DNA of 52,196 nt from Melioribacter roseus (GTDB lineage Bacteria > Bacteroidota > Ignavibacteria > Ignavibacteriales > Melioribacteraceae). The stretch is from NCBI GenBank assembly GCA_020724265.1, contig DYHH01000027.1, positions 1-52,196 of the forward strand, in the 5' to 3' direction. Positions 1 to 8,836 of this stretch are shown one piece after another; the stretch's first letter is position 1, and every line of letters begins with the position of its first letter. Both the position numbers and the translations under genes were made by a program. The notes beneath the pieces are model-generated. The model searched no databases. It worked only from the letters and a program-made list of their open reading frames with translations, and had not been told where the DNA came from.

Positions 1-43
1 TGTTTCTTTACAATAAGTTAGACCTTCCTGTGGTCATTTGATA

Positions 44-1528
44 CTATTTGATTAATAACATTTTACGCGAGCTATAATATTCATTAGCTCTTAGTGTATA
101 GAAATAAATTCCACTAGAAAGATTCGCTGCATCAAAATCAACTTTATATGAACCGGTGGACATTTCTTCATTTACTAATTCCGCGACCTCTTTTCCAAGC
201 ACATCATAAACTTTCAATGAAACATGTGTTTGTTTCGGGATTGAATAACTTATTGTAGTACTTGGGTTGAAAGGATTAGGGTAGTTTTGTGAAAGATTAA
301 AATCATAATTCTTGATTTCATTATTAATGCTTGTAACAGAACTCAAATCAAAAACTGACAGATAATTATATGCTTTAAATTCAGTACCGGTTTCATGGTT
401 ATAAACCCAAGCCACTAACGCAATTCTATTACCTTTTGTTACCGCACCATTTTTTATGTTAATACTAAAATCATTTGAAACACCGAAATTATATTCCATA
501 TCGAACAATTTATTCCCATTTTCTGTATTGAAACCATATAAGTATCCATTTGAGTTTGTGTTTTCGCTGTTATCATCATAACCCCAACCGATTATTACAG
601 AAATATTCATTTCGTCAATTACCAATAGATCCGAAATACTTAATTCCTTGTTCGTGTTCTTTTTCCAAATTAATCCACCATTGTTATTGTATTTCATAAT
701 AATTATAGAATCCTCAAATCGTTTTCGAGCTGCAATTAGAATATTGCCTTCTATATCAAAATCCAAATATGCTTCATACAAATTATCATAAACCTCCGCT
801 TCCCATAAAATGGAATTGCTTATTAAATCATATTTAACAAACAAATTACTGGGGAGAGAAGTATCGGATTGGGCGGCAGGATTATCACATAAGAGGTATG
901 CTGCATCACCTTTTACTGCAATTTGCGTTGATGTTAAATATCTTGCAGGAGCATATTCAAACGATGATAATAATTCCCCGGAATTATCAATCACATTTAT
1001 TCTTGCCGAAACCAATTCAAAGCTTTCAATACTATCTTTCGTGGTAACAAACTTATCATACCAAATTCCATATTTTGATCTATAATCCAAATCGGCTAAG
1101 AATTGCGTTTCGCCATTATCCGCATCTACTTTAAATAAATTAAACCGCTGAGGATTTTCGACATCAAACGAATTTTTATCGGTAATCCACCTTATTGAAT
1201 TATCAGCCTCGGAATAAAAAATAGAACCCCAAATGGGACTTGTGTGTTGGAATTCAGTCGGATCATCAATTTTCCACTGTAATGTACGATTTTGCCCGGA
1301 ATACTTATGTAAACTTACGGTCATTTTACTATCTGGGTGGTGATTTACACTTTCAAATGAAACATAAAACTCATTAACATCTGAACCAGCAGCAATATCA
1401 TTTATATAAATTTGATCCCAATCCTCATCTATCAATTCTTGTTGGAAGATTAGCTCCGGTTGATTCTGGGCAAAAATTAAAGAATATAATAATAGGTATA
1501 TAAATAGATTTGTAAATTTATTTTTCAT
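44..1528 (-). CDS. T9SS-exported protein with C-terminal sorting domain, function unknown
   Basis: 494 aa. An N-terminal signal peptide (hydrophobic run to about residue 20, ending LIFAQ) and a C-terminal type A sorting domain (about residues 415-494, starting NYPNPFNPSTTISYSIP and ending RKMLLIK) show export through the Sec system and then T9SS, with attachment to or release from the cell surface. The middle has short repeated beta-strand motifs such as NGGLIWKKN and GYLYGFNTENG that resemble PQQ/WD-like propeller blades; no catalytic motif is visible. The ATG start is preceded by GAGGGTG and by a good sigma-70-like promoter, so the gene is probably transcribed alone even though it lies downstream of the response regulator on the same strand. 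Export is well supported; the role is unknown. Confidence 0.85.
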   Translation of the reverse strand: MKNKFTNLFIYLLLYSLIFAQNQPELIFQQELIDEDWDQIYINDIAAGSDVNEFYVSFESVNHHPDSKMTVSLHKYSGQNRTLQWKIDDPTEFQHTSPIWGSIFYSEADNSIRWITDKNSFDVENPQRFNLFKVDADNGETQFLADLDYRSKYGIWYDKFVTTKDSIESFELVSARINVIDNSGELLSSFEYAPARYLTSTQIAVKGDAAYLLCDNPAAQSDTSLPSNLFVKYDLISNSILWEAEVYDNLYEAYLDFDIEGNILIAARKRFEDSIIIMKYNNNGGLIWKKNTNKELSISDLLVIDEMNISVIIGWGYDDNSENTNSNGYLYGFNTENGNKLFDMEYNFGVSNDFSINIKNGAVTKGNRIALVAWVYNHETGTEFKAYNYLSVFDLSSVTSINNEIKNYDFNLSQNYPNPFNPSTTISYSIPKQTHVSLKVYDVLGKEVAELVNEEMSTGSYKVDFDAANLSSGIYFYTLRANEYYSSRKMLLIK

Positions 1529-1569
1529 GACTGCACCCTCATTTTGTTGTTTGTAGAAATTTACACGAC

Positions 1570-1598
1570 ATTATATCCTATTAACAAATCCGTTTCAA
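1570..1598 (-). promoter_or_regulatory. Sigma-70-like promoter of the T9SS protein gene
   Basis: On the minus strand TTGAAA (1593-1598) and TATAAT (1570-1575) are separated by exactly 17 bp, about 40 bp ahead of the ATG at 1528. This is the best consensus promoter match I found in the window. Confidence 0.6.
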
Positions 1599-1637
1599 TA
1601 GCATATTAATGCGATATGGGGTCTTTTTGTGTGAAGC

Positions 1638-2261
1638 TTAAATTTCGCCGCGGAGTTTTTTTGTTATTACTTCGGCTTTGGAATTTACGTTTAATTTGCG
1701 GTAAACATTTCTAATATGCTGCCGGACCGTATCGAGGGAAATATCATATTTATTGGCTATCATTTTATAGCTTAACCCTTCCACAAGACCAACTACAATA
1801 TCATATTCTCTTTCAGTAAGTTGTTTTTCTAGTTTTTGTTTTGGCTGGAAGTATTCAATAACTTTCCGTGCAATGCGCGGAGACATCGGTGAACCGCCAT
1901 CTGCTAATATTGTTAAATATTTTTTTATTTCTTCGAGCGGAGAATTTTTTAAAAGATAACCGGATGCACCCCCTTGCAAACACTTAAAAATTCTATCGGG
2001 ATCATCATGTACTGTAAGCATTACAATCTCTGTATCAGGTAATTTTTCTTTAATCTCCCTTAGAGATTCGTCACCTTGTTTACCGGGTAAACCAATATCG
2101 GATAAAATTATATCGGGTTTATTTTCATCGGAAAGTTCCGAGAAAAAATCTTCCATTGAATTAACACTAATAGTGCACTTGAAATCATTTTGATGACTTA
2201 AATACCTATATAATAATTCTCTTAATTCAACATCATCTTCTATAATTGCTATGTTTTTCAT
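1638..2261 (-). CDS. LuxR/NarL-family response regulator
   Basis: 207 aa from the ATG at 2261; a longer reading would need a TTG nine bases upstream. An N-terminal receiver domain has the acidic pair EDD (8-10), the phosphoacceptor Asp55 in LSDIGLPG, and the Lys of LLKNSP. A LuxR-type helix-turn-helix fills the C-terminus (about 145-203, LTEREYDIVVGLVEGLS then DTVRQHIRNVYRKL). It lies 64 bp downstream of the propeller sensor kinase on the same strand and is very likely its partner: the kinase should phosphorylate Asp55 and drive DNA binding. Targets are not shown by the sequence; the flanking exported-protein genes are candidates by position only. Confidence 0.93.
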   Translation of the reverse strand: MKNIAIIEDDVELRELLYRYLSHQNDFKCTISVNSMEDFFSELSDENKPDIILSDIGLPGKQGDESLREIKEKLPDTEIVMLTVHDDPDRIFKCLQGGASGYLLKNSPLEEIKKYLTILADGGSPMSPRIARKVIEYFQPKQKLEKQLTEREYDIVVGLVEGLSYKMIANKYDISLDTVRQHIRNVYRKLNVNSKAEVITKKLRGEI

Positions 2262-2325
2262 TGTGGTCAAAATTGTCTTTTCTGTAATTAAAATACAATC
2301 GCATGAAAATGCGATGCGTTATCTT

Positions 2326-5300
2326 TTATAAAATAGGAGGGGTTTTAACTATTACGGTAAAACCGTTATCGTGTTTAAACTCGCATTCAGCATTAATTTT
2401 TTTCGCTCTCATTTCAATATTTCGAAGCCCTTGACCGGTATGATATTCGCTTTGGTCAAATGTTTTTCCGTTATCGGATATTATCATAGAAAGGGATTCT
2501 TTAGTACTGACTAATGAAATATCAACTTCTGTTGCGTTCGAATGTTTCATAATATTATGAACAGACTCTTTTAAGATTAGGTAAAGATTTTGTCTAATCT
2601 CCAAATTAAGTTTCTCATCCGAATCAATACCGGATATTGAAAAATTTACCTTAATGTTCTTTTCCGCTAAAATTGAATATGCCGTATCATTCATTTTATT
2701 GATCAGATTTTCAAAATCATCATTGCGAGCATCAATAGCCCAAACAATATCCTGCATAGTTGATACAGCTTCACGAGCTTGTTCCGAAATTCTTTTCAGA
2801 TTTTTTGATTCTTTTTCACCATTAATTTGCATCTCAAGCATTTGAGCACGCATTGAAACTTTTGTTAACGTTGAACCGACCTCATCATGTAAATCGCTTG
2901 CTATTTTTACCCGGAGCCTCTCAAGTTCTAGAATTCTATTAATTCTGTATTTGTAAACCGAGTAAAGAATAAACACAATCAAACTTGCAGCTATCATAAA
3001 AAACCACCAGGTTAGCCAAAAAGGAGGGTTAATAATTATTACCAATGAAACTCCTGACTCATTCCAAAGATTGTTGTTGTTGGAACCTTTCACGGTTAAA
3101 ACATATTCACCCGGGTTGAGATTGGTGTAGGTTACAAATCTATTTGTTGTTGGAATTGAGTATTCTTCATTAAAACCTTCAAGTTTATGTGAATACAAAT
3201 TCTTTCCCGGTGCTGAAAAATCTAATGATGAAAAATAGATTGTGAAAACATTTTCGCGATAATTTAATTCTAATGTATCTAAAGCAGTTATCGGTCTTTC
3301 TAATATTATTCGATCATTAAACATTTCGCCAACATCTACTTTTTTATTGAATAAATACAAATCAGTAAAAACAATATTGGGAACCTTGGTATTGAATTCA
3401 ATTGAAGACGGGTTGAAATAATTAAATCCGCTAATACCCCCAAAATAAAGTGTTCCCGATTTCGATTTCATATATGCATTGGTATTAAATTCATTACTTT
3501 GCAACCCATCTTGGTAATCGTAGTTTGTAAATGTCTTCTCGATTGGGTTAAACATTGAAATGCCGAAGTTGGTGCTTAACCATAAATTTCCGTTATCATC
3601 TTCAAGTATTCCGTAAATCACGTTATTAGGAAGACCGTTATTTACCGTATATGAAATTTCTGTTTTACCGACGTCATCAATCTTGAAAAGTCCTTCAGTT
3701 GTACCGACCCAAAGCTCACCGATACTCGATTCATAAATACATTTTATAAATTTCCCGAGATTATGAATCCCTTGTTCATCGTTCTGATTTGATTGTAAGG
3801 AACTAATAGAAATTAATTTCTCATTTTTACAATCCATTAATAGCAAACCATGTTGTGAAGTACCAACCCAAAAATTATCTTTAGTATCTTTGAACAATGA
3901 CGTAATATTCTGAGGTTCAACTTCACTTGAATCATTCTTTTGATAAAGAAATTTTTTATGCGCACCTGATTTTTTATTTATTTGAAACAGACCGTTGTAA
4001 GTACCCGCCCACAAGTTATTTCCATCATCAAGTAAAGATAGAATCAAATTATCGCCATAAGATGAACCGGAAAGGAAAAATTTTGAAAATCTTTCCGAAG
4101 ATATATCGTATTTAAAAATCCCTTTACCTTCCGTTCCGAGATACAAATACTTTTCTGGCTGCAGCTTATCTTCAATTATTGAATAGACTATACTGTTTAT
4201 TGTCTTCCCGTTTGATTCTGATTCATCATAAAAATGCTTGTATTGATTTGTTTGCGGATTATACTTATCCAATCCTTTATAACCGGAAATCCAAATATTT
4301 CCATATTTGTCTTCAAAAAAAGTTCTGACACTTCTGAAGGATAGACCGCCTTCACTCTGCTGAATCAAAGCAAAATGATTCAAATACGGACTCATTTTAT
4401 CAACACCGCCGCCATCTGTTCCAATCCAAATTATTCCCGAGCGGTCTTTATAAACTTTGTGCGCAACATCTATACTGATAGATTTTTCATTTAACAGATC
4501 ATTTTTAAAAACAATAAACTCTTCCGATTTTTTATTTAAATAAATTATTCCATATCCGCTTGTTGCAATCCAGAGGTCTCCAAAATCATCTTCGATTATT
4601 GAGTTGATAATATTTGTTGTTATGGTTTCATTTACTAATCTTTCTATTTCTTCTTTATATATAATGTGCTTGCCTGTTTCATTATCAAATCTATTTAGTC
4701 CTGCGCTTGATCCAAACCAGAATATACCTTCATTATCTTCATAAATTTCGTTTAATTGAAGTAAAGGATAATTTGGGGTTTGATCAAATTTTATCTCTTC
4801 AAAAATGTCAGATTGGTAATCGTAACGATAAATTCCGAACATATTTGTAATTGCCCAAAGATTACCACTTCTAGCTCTAAATAGGGATACTTTAACATCA
4901 GAGCGAATATTATCTTCAATAGAAAATAACTTATATTTAATAACAGAGTTTTCTTCGATATTGTATTTATAAACTCCATCTTTGGTTGAAAACCAAATAT
5001 TATTTTGATGAGTATTAATAGATAAAACACTGTTCGATAAACTCTTATCCGGCAAAAATTTATTCAAGTCAATCCGTTTAAATTTTGCGGTAAAGTGATC
5101 GAATCTATTTAATCCGTTATCCGTTGCTACCCATATAAATCCATTTAAATCTTCTTTTAAGTCATATATAAAATTATTACTGATACTTGTTGAGTCACTT
5201 GTAATATTTTTAAAAACTTTAAAATCGTAACCATCGTAAAGATTCAACCCATCTTGAGTTCCAAACCACATAAATCCATAAGAATCCTGTAATATCGATC

Positions 5301-5436
5301 TAACCGAGGATTGAGAAAGTCCATCGTTTATAGTTAGGTGTTCAAAAAGGGTTTGCGGAGACGTTCCTAATAATGAAATTTGGATCAATAATATGATCAT
5401 AATCGCTATATTATGAAAATTAATTTTATGCCCCAT
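2326..5436 (-). CDS. Propeller-type sensor histidine kinase (Reg_prop, Y_Y_Y, HisKA_3/HATPase)
   Basis: 1036 aa. After a signal peptide come many two-component-regulator propeller repeats (FGTQDGLNLYDG, IWVATDNGLNRFD, LWIATSGYGIIYL, IWIGTDGGGVDKM and others). These form the periplasmic sensor, followed by a Y_Y_Y-type beta-sandwich (about 720-795) and one membrane segment (about 800-825). The cytoplasmic part has the NarL-type phosphoacceptor motif DLHDEVGSTL with His850, the N-box ESVHNIMKHSNA near 955, and the G-boxes SDNGKTF and GQGLRNIEMR. There is no attached receiver or AraC domain, so unlike Bacteroides hybrid systems it acts through the separate LuxR regulator just downstream. In the family, such sensors often detect extracellular polysaccharide fragments; the ligand here is unknown. 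Confidence 0.93.
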   Translation of the reverse strand: MGHKINFHNIAIMIILLIQISLLGTSPQTLFEHLTINDGLSQSSVRSILQDSYGFMWFGTQDGLNLYDGYDFKVFKNITSDSTSISNNFIYDLKEDLNGFIWVATDNGLNRFDHFTAKFKRIDLNKFLPDKSLSNSVLSINTHQNNIWFSTKDGVYKYNIEENSVIKYKLFSIEDNIRSDVKVSLFRARSGNLWAITNMFGIYRYDYQSDIFEEIKFDQTPNYPLLQLNEIYEDNEGIFWFGSSAGLNRFDNETGKHIIYKEEIERLVNETITTNIINSIIEDDFGDLWIATSGYGIIYLNKKSEEFIVFKNDLLNEKSISIDVAHKVYKDRSGIIWIGTDGGGVDKMSPYLNHFALIQQSEGGLSFRSVRTFFEDKYGNIWISGYKGLDKYNPQTNQYKHFYDESESNGKTINSIVYSIIEDKLQPEKYLYLGTEGKGIFKYDISSERFSKFFLSGSSYGDNLILSLLDDGNNLWAGTYNGLFQINKKSGAHKKFLYQKNDSSEVEPQNITSLFKDTKDNFWVGTSQHGLLLMDCKNEKLISISSLQSNQNDEQGIHNLGKFIKCIYESSIGELWVGTTEGLFKIDDVGKTEISYTVNNGLPNNVIYGILEDDNGNLWLSTNFGISMFNPIEKTFTNYDYQDGLQSNEFNTNAYMKSKSGTLYFGGISGFNYFNPSSIEFNTKVPNIVFTDLYLFNKKVDVGEMFNDRIILERPITALDTLELNYRENVFTIYFSSLDFSAPGKNLYSHKLEGFNEEYSIPTTNRFVTYTNLNPGEYVLTVKGSNNNNLWNESGVSLVIIINPPFWLTWWFFMIAASLIVFILYSVYKYRINRILELERLRVKIASDLHDEVGSTLTKVSMRAQMLEMQINGEKESKNLKRISEQAREAVSTMQDIVWAIDARNDDFENLINKMNDTAYSILAEKNIKVNFSISGIDSDEKLNLEIRQNLYLILKESVHNIMKHSNATEVDISLVSTKESLSMIISDNGKTFDQSEYHTGQGLRNIEMRAKKINAECEFKHDNGFTVIVKTPPIL

Positions 5437-5870
5437 TTTGTATAGATAAGATTTGTCAATCTACCAGGAAAGTGAAAACTCTTTCACCTTGATCTTTTGT
5501 TGAATAACAAAATTTCAACAAGACCGACAAAAAAGTTTTCATCGACTTTAATTAAGATACGTTAACTATTATGAAATGTGAAATGATTTTATTAAGACCT
5601 ACAATGCTGATAGTCTTATTATAATTGTATTGAAGCTGCGTAAGAACAATATGGGGAAGTGATGACCTTTTGACCAATTTCTTATTTTGCTGATAGAAGC
5701 AGATTAATTTTACTACTTTTAACCTATGCCACTCAATAATTAATGAAAATTACTTATTAAAGAAATTGATATACTCTATTCAATAGTATATCTCCCGAGT
5801 AATATTGCCTAATTAAACCTTATACCATGTTCCAATGTCAAATACATAAATTCACAAAACCGAAGGAACA
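5437..5870. other. 434-bp divergent intergenic region
   Basis: No gene seen between the sensor kinase (minus) and the DUF1566 gene (plus). Next to the kinase start are two small inverted repeats: GTGAAA/TTTCAC (5472-5487, 4-nt loop) and TTGTTGAA/TTCAACAA (5497-5521). Nearer the plus-strand gene is an 8-bp inverted repeat, GATATACT/AGTATATC (5768-5792). The region presumably carries both promoters, but no strong consensus pair stands out. Confidence 0.5.
5768..5792. promoter_or_regulatory. Candidate operator: 8-bp inverted repeat
   Basis: GATATACT (5768-5775) and its exact complement AGTATATC (5785-5792) are separated by 9 bp, about 80 bp upstream of the DUF1566 gene start. The size and spacing suit a dimeric regulator such as the nearby LuxR-type protein, but this is inference; 8-bp repeats also arise by chance in AT-rich DNA. 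Confidence 0.3.
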
Positions 5871-7346
5871 ATGAAACCCTTTTTGATTCTGGCAGCTACA
5901 GCTGCAATTTCAATATATTCACAATCAATAAAGTATCCAATTGTGGATACGGATCAAACAAGATTTTATAACAACTTTTCAGAAATCTCTGAACCCGATG
6001 AAGCTTCCAGCTTTTACGGTCAAGATGCTCATCACAACGGCAATCTTCCTTCATATACCGACAACGGGGACGGCACAATTACTGATAATATAACAGGTTT
6101 AATGTGGCAGCAAAGTCTCCCAAATTCAAAATATTCTTTTAATGAAGCATTTGAATATGCAGAATCTTCTACTCTGGCCGGTTATAATGATTGGAGAATT
6201 CCAACAATTAAAGAATTATACTCTCTTATTCTTTTTTCCGGATTGACAGGTAATCAAGGAATTGGCGGAGTACCATATATTGATACCGACTATTTCGAGT
6301 TCAGATACGGTAATGAATACGATCCTTTTTCAAGACCGATTGACGCACAATATGTTTCCGGCAATGCTTATGTAGAAACCGTCATGAATGGGCAGGAAGG
6401 AGTATTCGGCTTAAATCTAGCTGACGGCAGAATTAAATGTTATCCACAGAATAAAGAATTTGAAGTTAAACTTGTCCGCGGAACAACCGACTATGGCGTA
6501 AATAATTTTAAAGATAACGGCAATGGAACTGTAACGGATTTAGCAACTGGGTTAATGTGGGTTAAGGAAGGAGACAGTATAGGGATGAATTGGGAAGACG
6601 CGTTGAATTATATCCAGGAATTAAACTCTCACAATTATTTGGGTTACAGCGACTGGAGACTGCCTAATGCTAAGGAGTTACATAGTATAGTAGATTATTC
6701 TAGATCACCGGGTACTACAAACAGCGCAGCTATTGATTCTGTCTTTTCTGTACCTTCAATTTTTAATGAAAAAGGGAATAAAGATTATCCTTTCTATTGG
6801 ACAAGTACAACGCACGATGACGGACCTTACCCGGATCATGCGGTTTATATTGCTTTCGGAAGAGCACTCGGTTTTATGCAATTCTTTGGCGATAGCAATC
6901 CTCAATTATATGATGTACACGGTGCCGGGGCTCAAAGAAGTGATCCTAAAACCGGCGATCCTTCTGATTATCCTTACGGTTTCGGGCCGCAGGGTGATGT
7001 GATAAGAATTTTTAATTATATAAGACCTGTAAGAGATGCTGACGTTGCAACAGACCTCGATGAAGAAACGGTCAGTAAACCTACTTCTTTTTATTTAGAG
7101 CAAAATTATCCTAACCCTTTTAATCCTAGTACAACCATAACTTTTTCTATAGAGACACAACATGTTGTGTCTCTTCTCGTTTATGATATTCTCGGAAAAG
7201 AAATTATGACCTTAGTTAATGAAACAAAAAATCCCGGTAGTTATAGCGTTAATTTTGATGCGTCCGAGTTAGCTGGTGGCGTTTACTTTTATAAATTAAA
7301 GTCCGGGAATAATGTTCAAACAAGAAAAATGTTATTAATTAAATAA
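5871..7346 (+). CDS. Exported tandem DUF1566 (Lcl C-terminal-like) protein with T9SS sorting domain
   Basis: 491 aa. After a signal peptide (about residues 1-18) come two copies of a DUF1566/Lcl_C-type domain. Each opens with the same motif, TDNGDGTITDNITGLMW (63-79) and KDNGNGTVTDLATGLMW (214-230), and each has a later DWR(I/L)P..KEL motif (107-116 and 261-270). This fold is related to C-lectin/formylglycine-type domains found in surface adhesins and lipoproteins. A type A sorting domain (412-491, NYPNPFNPSTTITFSI to RKMLLIK) indicates T9SS export. The gene is 11 bp upstream of the Spy-like gene and likely cotranscribed with it. A perfect 24-bp DNA palindrome lies inside the sorting-domain coding region. 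Surface adhesion or glycan binding is a guess. Confidence 0.88.
   Translation: MKPFLILAATAAISIYSQSIKYPIVDTDQTRFYNNFSEISEPDEASSFYGQDAHHNGNLPSYTDNGDGTITDNITGLMWQQSLPNSKYSFNEAFEYAESSTLAGYNDWRIPTIKELYSLILFSGLTGNQGIGGVPYIDTDYFEFRYGNEYDPFSRPIDAQYVSGNAYVETVMNGQEGVFGLNLADGRIKCYPQNKEFEVKLVRGTTDYGVNNFKDNGNGTVTDLATGLMWVKEGDSIGMNWEDALNYIQELNSHNYLGYSDWRLPNAKELHSIVDYSRSPGTTNSAAIDSVFSVPSIFNEKGNKDYPFYWTSTTHDDGPYPDHAVYIAFGRALGFMQFFGDSNPQLYDVHGAGAQRSDPKTGDPSDYPYGFGPQGDVIRIFNYIRPVRDADVATDLDEETVSKPTSFYLEQNYPNPFNPSTTITFSIETQHVVSLLVYDILGKEIMTLVNETKNPGSYSVNFDASELAGGVYFYKLKSGNNVQTRKMLLIK
7151..7174. repeat. Perfect 24-bp palindrome inside coding sequence
   Basis: AGAGACACAACA is followed directly by its exact reverse complement, with no spacer, inside codons for the IETQHVVSL stretch of the T9SS sorting domain. 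It would form a 12-bp DNA cruciform or a stable mRNA hairpin. Confidence 0.9.
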
Positions 7347-7357
7347 AGGTATGTCGA

Positions 7358-7747
7358 ATGCAACCAAAATTGATTTCCTCTTTCATATTAATTTTTGCTA
7401 TCTCACTTTTTGCTCAGCCTCAAAGACCGAGATATGGACTAGAGCAATTTGATTTATATGAAATGGTAAAACATTTGTCCGTTGAATTAGAACTAACAGA
7501 CGAACAGGTTGAGAAAATCGAACCAATACTTCTGCAAACACAAGTAAAGTTAAATGAACTTAAAGAAAAAAGTTACAACAGCAATCAAGAAATGATGGAA
7601 GAACATCGTGCCATGATGGATGAAAATGCTATGCTAATTGAGGAACATTTAACGGTTGACCAAGTCGAAATCTTCCGGGAGATGCGAAGTCAGACTCCGA
7701 GAATGTTAAAGAAAGACAGACAAATGCGGGGTAAGCGTTTTAATTAA
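7358..7747 (+). CDS. Small exported Spy/CpxP-like protein (LTxxQ-type)
   Basis: 129 aa. A signal peptide (about 1-19, ending LFAQP) leads into a charged, all-helical protein. It holds two Spy/CpxP-like LTxxQ elements: ELTDEQVEKIEPILLQTQ (about 46-63) and the degenerate HLTVDQVEIFREM (about 100-112). It is rich in Met and Glu in the middle (EMMEEHRAMMDENAMLIEE). Known relatives are periplasmic chaperones or heavy-metal/envelope-stress sensors. It starts 11 bp after the DUF1566 gene stop, so the pair is probably one transcript. The fold assignment rests on the motifs; a chaperone role for the upstream surface protein is inference. Confidence 0.75.
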   Translation: MQPKLISSFILIFAISLFAQPQRPRYGLEQFDLYEMVKHLSVELELTDEQVEKIEPILLQTQVKLNELKEKSYNSNQEMMEEHRAMMDENAMLIEEHLTVDQVEIFREMRSQTPRMLKKDRQMRGKRFN

Positions 7748-7831
7748 GAATTAGACCGGGATGCTGCGATAATGTAACCGGCTCCCCTCCGTGTTTCAAT
7801 CTGCGGTATCACCGGTCACCGATTATATTTT

Positions 7832-7934
7832 TCTTAATCGTAATCGTAATCTTACTCTTAATCTTAATCACTTTTTAATTTGAAAACCAAAAATTGGAGG
7901 TGAGATTAAGATTATGATTAAGAGTGAGATTATG
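7832..7934. repeat. Imperfect inverted repeat made of degenerate TTAATC/TAATCT units
   Basis: The left arm (7832-7870) is a run of TAATCGTAATC, TTACTC and TTAATC units. The right arm (7900-7934) is largely its reverse complement (GATTAAGATTATGATTAAGA). About 29 bp lie between the arms. It sits between the 3' ends of two convergent genes, where it could act as a transcript-end hairpin or be a dispersed low-complexity element. Confidence 0.7.
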
Positions 7935-7969
7935 AATAGCAGTAAAATGGGGGCAAAGGTTAAGAAATT

Positions 7970-8833
7970 TTATTTCATCCATTTATTAAAAACTTCTGCG
8001 AAAAATTGTTGCGATTGGGGGTCCATATTGAAATACAAAGAAGGTTCTATCAACTCTAATTCCATCAATGCAAAATCATTTTCATTGGTACGAACAAAAT
8101 CAATCCGCGCATAAAGAAGATTCGTTTGAATTTCTTTCAATATTTTCTCTGCCGACTTTTTCATTTCTTCTTCGGGTTGAACTAATTTTAGTATTCCGCC
8201 ATGTTCTTCTTGGACTCTAAAATCATTTTGTTTTGGTGTTTTTAAAATTGCATGGCTGAATTCACCACCGAAATAAAATAATGAATACTCCCCTTCTTTA
8301 ATTATATTGTTGATGAAGGGTTGTAAGATAAACGGAGTGTTACTGAAGATAGTATCAAGTATAGAGATGTGAGTATCAAGATTACTGCGATTAATTCTAA
8401 ACGTATTGAATGCACTTGCGCTTACGGTTGGTTTAATTATTATTTCATCAGCATTAAGTAAATCGAAATAATGTTTCACTTCAGTATCATTAAATTTTTC
8501 TTTCCAAATTGAAGTAACAATCTTTACGCCTTTTTCTTCCAAATCTATGAGGTATTTTTTATCCATATTCCATTTTAAAATCTCGATATTGTTTTCAAGC
8601 CGGGTTTGAGTTTTAATATTTTCCAAAACTTCAATGAATTCTTTTGGCGAGTCTTGATAATCCCAGGTTGATCTAACTATTACGCAATCATAGTCTTTCC
8701 AGTTCGTGTTTTTAGATTTCCAAGAAACCGTATCAGCCTGCCAATTTAGATTTTTTAACGGATCAATTAATAAATCATCATAACAACTATAGCCCTCAAG
8801 AGAATCCATTGATAAAAACGCAACTTTACGCAT
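7970..8833 (-). CDS. ATP-grasp domain protein (RimK/glutathione-synthetase-like)
   Basis: 287 aa. The sequence has an N-terminal pre-ATP-grasp part (VAFLSMDSLEGYSCYDDLL, then DYDCVIVRSTWDYQ) and an ATP-grasp core with EIIIKPTVSASAFNTF, PFILQPFI and the metal/ATP-binding end FALMELELIEPSLYF. Similar stand-alone proteins are annotated as glutathione-synthase-like or DcsG-type (cycloserine) ligases; they join a carboxylate to an amine or thiol using ATP. The substrate cannot be read from the sequence. It lies 3 bp downstream of the HAD phosphatase gene, which suggests one transcript. Family confident, function unknown. Confidence 0.8.
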   Translation of the reverse strand: MRKVAFLSMDSLEGYSCYDDLLIDPLKNLNWQADTVSWKSKNTNWKDYDCVIVRSTWDYQDSPKEFIEVLENIKTQTRLENNIEILKWNMDKKYLIDLEEKGVKIVTSIWKEKFNDTEVKHYFDLLNADEIIIKPTVSASAFNTFRINRSNLDTHISILDTIFSNTPFILQPFINNIIKEGEYSLFYFGGEFSHAILKTPKQNDFRVQEEHGGILKLVQPEEEMKKSAEKILKEIQTNLLYARIDFVRTNENDFALMELELIEPSLYFNMDPQSQQFFAEVFNKWMK

Positions 8834-8836
8834 CAG

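Noticed and set aside
7832-7934. Possible CRISPR array
   Set aside because: Units are only about 6 bp, degenerate, without unique spacers of constant length, and no cas gene is near.
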